Below, piece after piece: positions 56,770-64,000 of a stretch of 64,000 nucleotides of DNA. A program made the translations under genes and the position numbers. Positions within the stretch are counted from its first letter, which is position 1. The number at the start of each line of letters is the position of its first letter. The DNA lies in NCBI RefSeq assembly GCF_000196875.2, contig NC_014532.2:3906001-3970000 (forward strand), written 5' to 3'. This DNA is from Halomonas elongata DSM 2581. GTDB taxonomy: Bacteria > Pseudomonadota > Gammaproteobacteria > Pseudomonadales > Halomonadaceae. The notes beneath the pieces were generated by a model. That model made no database searches. It saw nothing but the letters and a program-made list of their open reading frames with translations, and had not been told where the DNA came from.

Positions 56770-57642
56770 TTACGACTCGGGCAGCCACTCCTGCACGACG
56801 TCCTGGTTATCCTCGACCCACTGCTTGGCGTTCTCGTACGGGTCGGAGCCTTCTTCCTGGTTCATCAGCATGACCTCGCCCATCTGCTCGGGCGTCCACT
56901 CGAAGGCATCGAGGATGGCATAGGCCTCCGGCATGTCCTTCTTGAGCCCCTGGCGCACGATGGTGTTGATGTGCTCGGCCCCGCCATAGACGTTCTTGGG
57001 ATCGTCCAGGTACTTGAGATCCCAGCGGGCGAACATCCAGTGCGGCGTCCAGCCGGTCACCACGACGTCCTCTTCGTTCTGAATGGCCGACTGCAGGGCA
57101 GCGGTCATGGTGGCCCCGCTGCCGCTCTGCAGGTCGAGATCCAGGCCATACTCTTCGACGACCTGCTCGGTCAGGCCCATCAAGCCGGCGCCAGGATCAA
57201 TACCGATGATCTTGTTATTGAAGGTGTCGGCGTTGGCGTTGAGTTCATCGATGGAACCGACATCGGTGTACTCGGGTACCACCAGGCCGAGCTTGGTGCC
57301 GTCGAGGTTCGGGCCGAGATTCTCGACCTTATCGCCGACACGTTCCAGATAGTCGGCATGGGTCGTGGGCAGCCAGGCGGCGACGATGGCATCGGAATCG
57401 CCGCTGGCGACTGCCTGCCACATGGCCGCAGCGGACAATGAGGTCAGCTCGACATCGTAACCGGCCTGTTCCAGCACGGCGCGGACCACGTTGGTGGAAG
57501 CCACTTCCGAGGACCACTCGACATATCCCAGTTCCACGGTTCCCTTGTCCTGGGCCTGAACGTTACCGGCGGCGAGGACACTGCCGGCGGCCAGGGCAAG
57601 GCCAGCGATGCGAAGGCTGTGACTCATGGGTTGCTTGGTCAT
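56770..57642 (-). CDS. Glycine betaine/proline-type ABC transporter substrate-binding protein
   Basis: 290 residues with a Sec signal peptide (cleavage near VQAQD) and an OpuAC-type periplasmic domain: VELGYVEWSSEVASTNVV, DAIVAAWLPTTHADY, GIDPGAGLMG, VVTGWTPHWMFARWDLKYLDDP. The aromatic WxPHWMF stretch is typical of the quaternary-ammonium cage. There is no ATPase or permease next to it, so it must work with a distant transporter. ATG chosen at MTKQPM after AAGGC; a GTG nine codons upstream is possible. Confidence 0.9.
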   Translation of the reverse strand: MTKQPMSHSLRIAGLALAAGSVLAAGNVQAQDKGTVELGYVEWSSEVASTNVVRAVLEQAGYDVELTSLSAAAMWQAVASGDSDAIVAAWLPTTHADYLERVGDKVENLGPNLDGTKLGLVVPEYTDVGSIDELNANADTFNNKIIGIDPGAGLMGLTEQVVEEYGLDLDLQSGSGATMTAALQSAIQNEEDVVVTGWTPHWMFARWDLKYLDDPKNVYGGAEHINTIVRQGLKKDMPEAYAILDAFEWTPEQMGEVMLMNQEEGSDPYENAKQWVEDNQDVVQEWLPES

Positions 57643-57842
57643 CTGGTTTGCCTTTATTGGAGATGTCACTCAAGGATGCAGACCCGGGCGAAGGTATGCA
57701 AGCTGGCCCCGCGAGAACGCCACGCCCTCAGGACTCGCGCTGCTTGTGCAGCGACGGGGGCTCCGATCATCGAATGAAACGGTGCGCACAACGAAAAACG
57801 GCCACCGCTGCTGTGAGCTGGTGGCCGCTTCTACTGCGATTC

Positions 57843-57919
57843 TGGCGCGCCCTAAAGGATTCGAACCTTTGACCTTCGCCTCCGGAGGGCGACGCTCTAT
57901 CCAGCTGAGCTAAGGGCGC
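57843..57919 (-). tRNA. tRNA-Arg (anticodon CCG)
   Basis: 77-base gene with encoded CCA. The acceptor stem GCGCCCT pairs with AGGGCGC, the D arm is GCTC-AGCTGGATA-GAGC, the anticodon stem TCGCC/GGCGA carries loop CTCCGGA (anticodon CCG, reading CGG), and the T arm is AAAGG-TTCGAAT-CCTTT. All four arms pair. Confidence 0.95.
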
Positions 57920-58077
57920 GGATTTGCTGCTTGTCGGAGCCTCGTTCACTCCGTCCGCCGGCAGCGCTGTGCGCTGCTGACGCTCCCCTCAGGCCTTGCC
58001 TTCGGGTCCTGCCGATCGCCTTGCATGGCGCTCGGCGCTCCACCGGGCAGAAGCTGTGCTTCTGCTGTTCCGGCTAC
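57920..58077. repeat. Hairpin cluster upstream of tRNA-Arg
   Basis: Three hairpins within 160 bases: GCAGCGC-TGT-GCGCTGC (57961-57977), GCCGATCGCC-TTGCAT-GGCGCTCGGC with one mismatch (58011-58036), and GCAGAAGC-TGT-GCTTCTGC (58047-58065). Two of them share the TGT loop, so they may belong to one dispersed repeat family. I see no open frame here. Confidence 0.6.
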
Positions 58078-58079
58078 GC

Positions 58080-58098
58080 CCAGCTGAGCTAAGGGCGC
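58080..58098 (-). pseudogene. Partial 5' copy of tRNA-Arg
   Basis: These 19 bases (GCGCCCTTAGCTCAGCTGG on the minus strand) are identical to the first 19 of the intact tRNA-Arg gene, 179 bases away in the same direction. The sequence diverges at once after that, leaving no anticodon or T arm. Confidence 0.7.
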
Positions 58099-58317
58099 TT
58101 GATGCCTGACAGCTGATTGCGCTGAGGCGGGCGTTATCCTACCTTGCCGCCTGGCGGCTGTCCACCCGGACGGGCGCTGTGCTTTGAGGTATCAGCGCGT
58201 TTTTCCGCTTTTGCCGATGCTGGTTATACTGACCACCATCGCATGGCCGTTCCGGTCGCGTTACGCGCGGCCCGAATGCCGACCGTGACGCCGTCCAAAA
58301 ACAAGAGAGGTGGCACA

Positions 58318-58761
58318 GTGAAGTCCAGCAAGCTGATCGTGGGGTGCCTGGCCACCCTCGGCCTGACGGGCCTGACTTTCGCCCAGGAAGACGCGAGTCA
58401 CGACACCATCGCCAAGCGCCTGGCACCGGTGGGGGACCTCTGTCTGCAGGGCCAGGACTGCGGAACCAGCGCGTCCTCGGCCGGAGGTGGCGATACCAGT
58501 GCAGGGGGCGGAGACGGCGATATCGATGGCCAGGCCGTCTACGACGCCGTATGCATGGCCTGCCACGATACCGGCGTGGCCAATGCGCCGAAGAAGGGCG
58601 ATAGCGAGACCTGGTCGCAACGCCTGGAGAAGGGCACCGATACGCTCTACAGCCACGTCATCAATGGCTTCAATGCCATGCCGCCCAAAGGCGGCGATCC
58701 CAGTCTCTCCGATGCCGAGGTCAAGGCCGCCGTCGATTACCTGCTCGAAGCGTCGCAGTAA
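58318..58761 (+). CDS. c5-type monohaem cytochrome c
   Basis: 147 residues, exported by a signal peptide (cleavage near TFAQED). Haem site C79-M-A-C82-H83, distal Met probably M121 in NAMPPKGG. A glycine/serine-rich linker (about 50-68) separates an N-terminal stretch with two cysteines (DLCLQGQDC) from the haem domain, an arrangement seen in cytochrome c5 relatives. GTG start behind AGAGAGG. A TATACT at 58225 may be its -10. Likely periplasmic electron carrier. Confidence 0.88.
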   Translation: MKSSKLIVGCLATLGLTGLTFAQEDASHDTIAKRLAPVGDLCLQGQDCGTSASSAGGGDTSAGGGDGDIDGQAVYDAVCMACHDTGVANAPKKGDSETWSQRLEKGTDTLYSHVINGFNAMPPKGGDPSLSDAEVKAAVDYLLEASQ

Positions 58762-58772
58762 CGCGCGTCGTC

Positions 58773-60826
<2,054 letters not shown>

Positions 60827-60830
<4 letters not shown>

Positions 60831-61318
60831 GGCGCACTCCCGGTCGTCGGCGCCAGGGCGCCTTCGAAATCGAGCTGACGCCAGGCCTCGTAGACCAGGA
60901 TGGCACAGGCGTTGGAAAGGTTCAGGCTGCGGCTCTCGGGGAGCATGGGAATGCGCAGTCGCTGCGCTTCCGGCAGGGCATCGAGCATCGCCTGGGGCAG
61001 GCCGCGGGTCTCCGGGCCGAACACCAGGGCATCGCCCGGGCCGTAGGCCGGCTCGTGATAGCCGGTGCGACCGCGCGTGGAGACGGCGAAGACCCGCCGG
61101 GGAGACACCGCCTCGATGAAGGCGTCCCAGTCCCGATGCACGCGGACCCTGGCCCATTCGTGATAATCGAGCCCGGCGCGGCGCAGGCGCTTGTCGTCGA
61201 GCTCGAAGCCGAGCGGTTCGATCAAGTGGAGGCGGAAGCCGGTGTTGGCGCACAGCCTGATCAGGTTACCCGTATTGGGCGGAATCTCGGGCTGGAAAAG
61301 CACCACATCGAGCATCAA
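60827..61318 (-). CDS. trmL: TrmL, tRNA (cytidine/uridine-34 2'-O)-methyltransferase
   Basis: SPOUT-class enzyme of 163 residues that methylates the wobble ribose in some tRNA-Leu. MLDVVLFQPEIPPNTGNLIRL, LVFGPETRGLP and IPMLPESRSLNLSNACAI (each in family order) form the knotted SAM site. Coupled to rep by a 4-base overlap. Confidence 0.94.
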
Positions 61319-61397
61319 CGCGTCCTGAAACGGTTATCGGCCAAACAACAGGCTCGGCCCCATGGCGGGACCGAAACCTCGACAACGATGGGCGGGC

Positions 61398-61958
61398 TCA
61401 GAAGACCAGGCGTACACCGCCGTGCACGCCGCTATCCAGGGTCCGCGTGCCGACGCCGGGAAGATCGAGATCGGCCCTGAAGCGACGATACCCCAGATAG
61501 GCATCCACGTTGGAGGTCACCGCATAACGGGCCCGTACTCCATATTCGGCGGCATCGTCCAGATCGCCACTGGTCACCACGCTGGGTGTATAGAAGCCAT
61601 AACCGCCCAGGGAAAGCGCCGGCACCTCAGGCAGATAGACATAGCCGTAGCCGCCCAGCCCCAGACCACCGCCATCGCCGAAGTCGCTGTCCAACTGGGT
61701 CCAGCGAGCGCCGACGCCGACCTCGTAGTTGCGGGTGCGTTCCACGCCGAGCAACTGTCCGTGCCAGACAGTGGCATCGTCACGGTAATCGCTGTCCAGC
61801 ACGCCGCCGCCCAGTTGAATGCCCGGGGCTACATCGGCGGCCGCCTCGAACTGTACCGCATCGCCACTCAGGTTGAGATCCAGGCTGGCGGCCTGACACA
61901 ACGAGCTGCCGGCCAGCACCAGGGCGCCGGCGACCCACAGGGGAAAGATCGCTTTCAT
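61398..61958 (-). CDS. YfaZ-like outer-membrane protein
   Basis: 186 residues with a signal peptide (cleavage near CQAAS) and alternating, glycine-rich beta-strand segments (LGGYGYVYLPEVPALSLGGY), ending in a C-terminal Phe as in outer-membrane barrels. It resembles the YfaZ family, of unknown role. Confidence 0.75.
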   Translation of the reverse strand: MKAIFPLWVAGALVLAGSSLCQAASLDLNLSGDAVQFEAAADVAPGIQLGGGVLDSDYRDDATVWHGQLLGVERTRNYEVGVGARWTQLDSDFGDGGGLGLGGYGYVYLPEVPALSLGGYGFYTPSVVTSGDLDDAAEYGVRARYAVTSNVDAYLGYRRFRADLDLPGVGTRTLDSGVHGGVRLVF

Positions 61959-61993
61959 GGTGGGAGTCGTTCTCCTTGCTTGCTAAGGTCAAC

Positions 61994-62686
61994 TCAGTTG
62001 GACTGAATGCCGTAGCGATCACGGTAATCGCGGATGGCCTCGGCATGGCCCCGCAGTGCCTCGCCGGCATGGACTTCGAGGTACTCGAGCACCATGTCCA
62101 GGTTGACGATGCTGACCACCGGCATGTTGTAGGCCGCCTCGACCTGCTGGATGGCACTGCGCGCGTCGCTGTCATCGCCACCGCGCTCCTGGCGATCCAG
62201 GGCCACCACGACCCCGGCAGCCTCGGCGCCGGCATTCTCGATCAGGCCCATCACCTCGCGGATGGCGGTGCCGGCCGTGATGACATCGTCGACGATCAGG
62301 ATACGCCCGGCGAGTTCGGCACCGACGATATTGCCACCCTCGCCATGCGCCTTCGCCTCCTTGCGATTGAACGCATAGGGCAAGTCGCGGTCATGATGAT
62401 CGGCCAGGGCCACGGCGGTGGTAGCGGCCAGTGGGATACCCTTGTAGGCGGGGCCGAACAGGACCTCGGCCTCCAGCCCACTGTCGGCGATGGCCTGGGC
62501 ATAGAAGCGGCCCAACTGGGCCAGGGCGGCACCGGACTTGAACAAGCCGGCATTGAAGAAATAGGGGCTGACCCGACCGGACTTGAGGGTGAACTCGCCG
62601 AAGCGCAGCACGCCTTGCTCGATAGCGAACGCGATGAACGCCTGTTGATACGGTTGCAGGGACGATGCGACTCGATGATCCGCCAC
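61994..62686 (-). CDS. pyrE: PyrE, orotate phosphoribosyltransferase
   Basis: Joins orotate to PRPP in pyrimidine synthesis. About 230 residues. [29 protein letters not shown] and the PRPP loop [13 protein letters not shown] are typical. I chose the GTG start because AGGAGG lies 4 bases before it; upstream ATGs at 62707 and 62728 lack ribosome sites. Divergent from the Crc-like gene. Confidence 0.95.
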   Translation of the reverse strand: MADHRVASSLQPYQQAFIAFAIEQGVLRFGEFTLKSGRVSPYFFNAGLFKSGAALAQLGRFYAQAIADSGLEAEVLFGPAYKGIPLAATTAVALADHHDRDLPYAFNRKEAKAHGEGGNIVGAELAGRILIVDDVITAGTAIREVMGLIENAGAEAAGVVVALDRQERGGDDSDARSAIQQVEAAYNMPVVSIVNLDMVLEYLEVHAGEALRGHAEAIRDYRDRYGIQSN

Positions 62687-62777
62687 GGGGCCTCCTATCA
62701 CGTTCATGGACCGATGCCATTTACCCAAACGTCGAAACGTCGGGTATCATACACGCGCGACGCAAAAGGGACCATGT

Positions 62778-63545
62778 ATGAAAATCGCCACCATCAATGT
62801 CAACGGCATTCGCGAGGCAGTCGGCCGAGGCTTTCTCGACTGGCTGGCCAATCAGGACGCCGACGTCGTCTGCGTGCAGAACCTCAAGGCCAAGAGCTTC
62901 GAACTCGACGGCAGCATCCTCTATCCGGAAGGCTACGAAGGCTACTTCCTCGACGCCGAGCAGGACGGTTTCTCGGGCGTCGGGCTCTATTGCCGCAAGA
63001 TTCCCAAGGCGATCATGTACGGTCTGGGCTTTCCCCAGTGCGACCATGAGGCGCGCTTTCTGCAGGCCGACTACGATCGTTTCAGCATCGCTTCCTTCCT
63101 GATGCCCGACGGCAGCGACCCGGCCGCCAAGCAGAACTTCATGGCGCAGTATCAGGAGTACCTGACCAAGATGGCGCGCAAGCGCCGCGAGTACATCATC
63201 TGCGGCACCTGGCACATCGCCCACAAGACCATCGACCTGGAGAACTGGGCGGACAACCAGACCACCCCGGGCTTCAAGCCCGAGGAACGCGCCTGGATGG
63301 ATCAGGTATTCGGCCCGACCGGCTTCATCGACACCTTCCGCGAGATCAACCGCGACGCCGGTGAATACACCTGGTGGCCGGCGCTCGACCAGGACCAGCC
63401 GCGCGAACGCCAGGAGGGCTGGCGCATCGACTATCAGATCGTCGGGCCCAACTTCCGCCGCCATGTGGTGGACGCCTGGATCGACTACGACGCCACCTTC
63501 TCCGAGTACGCGCCGCTGATCGTCGAGTACGACCTGACGCTCTGA
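62778..63545 (+). CDS. Crc-like ExoIII-fold protein (catalytic residues lost)
   Basis: 255 residues, exonuclease III fold. The nuclease glutamate is replaced by N35 (VCVQN against LQE), the GDxN pair by G143-T-W-H146, and the final SDHAP by SEYAP (Y244); RIDY is kept. These losses, the sequence (RKRREYIICGTWHIA, SPGF-like TTPGFKPEERAWMDQV) and the pyrE-crc-rph order match Pseudomonas Crc, the catabolite repression protein that helps Hfq silence target mRNAs. Automatic pipelines may label it exodeoxyribonuclease III. Function inferred. Confidence 0.85.
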   Translation: MKIATINVNGIREAVGRGFLDWLANQDADVVCVQNLKAKSFELDGSILYPEGYEGYFLDAEQDGFSGVGLYCRKIPKAIMYGLGFPQCDHEARFLQADYDRFSIASFLMPDGSDPAAKQNFMAQYQEYLTKMARKRREYIICGTWHIAHKTIDLENWADNQTTPGFKPEERAWMDQVFGPTGFIDTFREINRDAGEYTWWPALDQDQPRERQEGWRIDYQIVGPNFRRHVVDAWIDYDATFSEYAPLIVEYDLTL

Positions 63546-63582
63546 CGCGCCTCCCTACGTCGCTATCGTGCTGCCGCGCGAT

Positions 63583-63613
63583 GCATCACGCCGGCCGGGA
63601 GCCGGCGTGATGC
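63583..63613. terminator. Strong hairpin between crc-like gene and rph
   Basis: GCATCACGCCGGC and GCCGGCGTGATGC form a perfect 13-bp stem with loop CGGGA between two convergent genes. There is no U-run on either side, so termination would be inefficient or Rho-assisted. Confidence 0.5.
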
Positions 63614-63679
63614 GTTGGGGAAACGTCAACCTGCCTCACTCGCGACATCAGTCAGCGCTCCCCCGGCCCGGGCCGTCAC

Positions 63680-64000
63680 TCAGCGACGGATGCCCAGCGC
63701 CTCACGCTGATGGTCGAACAATTCTCCACCGGCCTTCTCGGCGAGGTCGAGCATGGCGTTGAGTTCGGCGCGGCTATAGGTGCCCGACTCGGCAGTGCCC
63801 TGCACCTCGATCAGCTCGCCGTTCTCGGCCATCACCACATTCATGTCGGTACCGGCGCGGCTGTCCTCCGGATAGTCCAGATCGACCACCGGCGTGCCCT
63901 GATAGATCCCCACCGACACCGAACTGATCAACTGATGGAAGGGATCCCCCTTGATCAGCTTCTCGCGCTGCAGATAGCGCACGGCATCCACCAGAGCCAC
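63680..64000 (-). CDS. rph: RNase PH, C-terminal part (cut by window edge)
   Basis: Last 106 residues of the tRNA 3'-processing phosphorolytic exonuclease (about 238 residues in full). HQLISSVSVGIYQGTPVVDLDYPEDS (in part), AGTDMNVVM and EVQGTAESGTYSR are typical. The 5' end is outside the window. Confidence 0.94.
   Translation of the reverse strand: MALVDAVRYLQREKLIKGDPFHQLISSVSVGIYQGTPVVDLDYPEDSRAGTDMNVVMAENGELIEVQGTAESGTYSRAELNAMLDLAEKAGGELFDHQREALGIRR

Noticed and set aside
61334..61341. GCCGATAA on the minus strand before trmL
   Set aside because: No TAAA or TCAA at 15-16 bases upstream and trmL is not a motility gene; treated as chance.

Overview
The window looks like the chromosome of a moderately halophilic gammaproteobacterium of the Halomonas type. 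This is inferred from the high GC content, the E. coli-like flagellar gene order under FlhDC, the acidic proteins, a glycine-betaine-type binding protein and the Pseudomonas-like pyrE-crc-rph neighbourhood. About 54 kb is one flagellar and chemotaxis locus. The remaining 10 kb is ordinary housekeeping DNA.

Layout. 1-12.4 kb (minus strand) is a motility/chemotaxis operon read motA-motB-cheA-cheW-mcp-mcp-aer-like-cheR-cheB. cheY, cheZ, flhA, flhB and fliA are absent and are presumably outside the left edge. 12.4-13.4 kb is flhDC, the class 1 master regulator. 13.7-15.8 kb is an overlapping operon of fliS, fliT, a second FliK-like gene and a stand-alone FlhB-tail gene. 16.1-20.4 kb holds a DUF2835 gene and a 1351-residue enzyme fusing TPR repeats, an O-GlcNAc-transferase-type glycosyltransferase, an FkbM-like domain, a sulfotransferase and a second methyltransferase-like domain. 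It lies directly downstream of two flagellin genes (20.5-22.5 kb), followed by two filament-cap genes (22.8-25.6 kb), an amino-acid-type chemoreceptor, flaG and fliE. 28.8-40 kb is fliFGHIJK and fliLMNOPQR (plus strand). 40.1-50.4 kb is flgBCDEFGHIJKL (minus strand). flgA and flgMN follow on the plus strand, then a catalytically degenerate PAS-GGDEF-EAL protein.

Regulation can be read from the DNA. Eleven sites match the flagellar sigma-28 (FliA) promoter, T(A/C)AA, 15-16 bases, GCCG(A/T)TA. They precede cheB, motA, fliS, both fliC, both fliD, an mcp, flaG, flgK and flgM. The basal body, hook and export genes have no such site, as expected for class 2 genes driven by FlhDC. Several intrinsic terminators sit between these units.

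The right end (54-64 kb) holds a palindromic MITE-like element, a 46-residue protein behind a promoter with tandem repeats, a DJ-1/PfpI protein, a MetE-C-type methyltransferase behind a MetR-like box, an orphan betaine-type binding protein, tRNA-Arg(CCG) with a broken 5' copy and a hairpin cluster, a c5-type cytochrome, rep, trmL, a YfaZ-like protein, pyrE, a Crc-like ExoIII homologue that has lost catalytic residues, and the 3' part of rph. The most interesting system is the multidomain glycosyltransferase-sulfotransferase next to the twin flagellins: a candidate one-polypeptide pathway for building and decorating a flagellin glycan.
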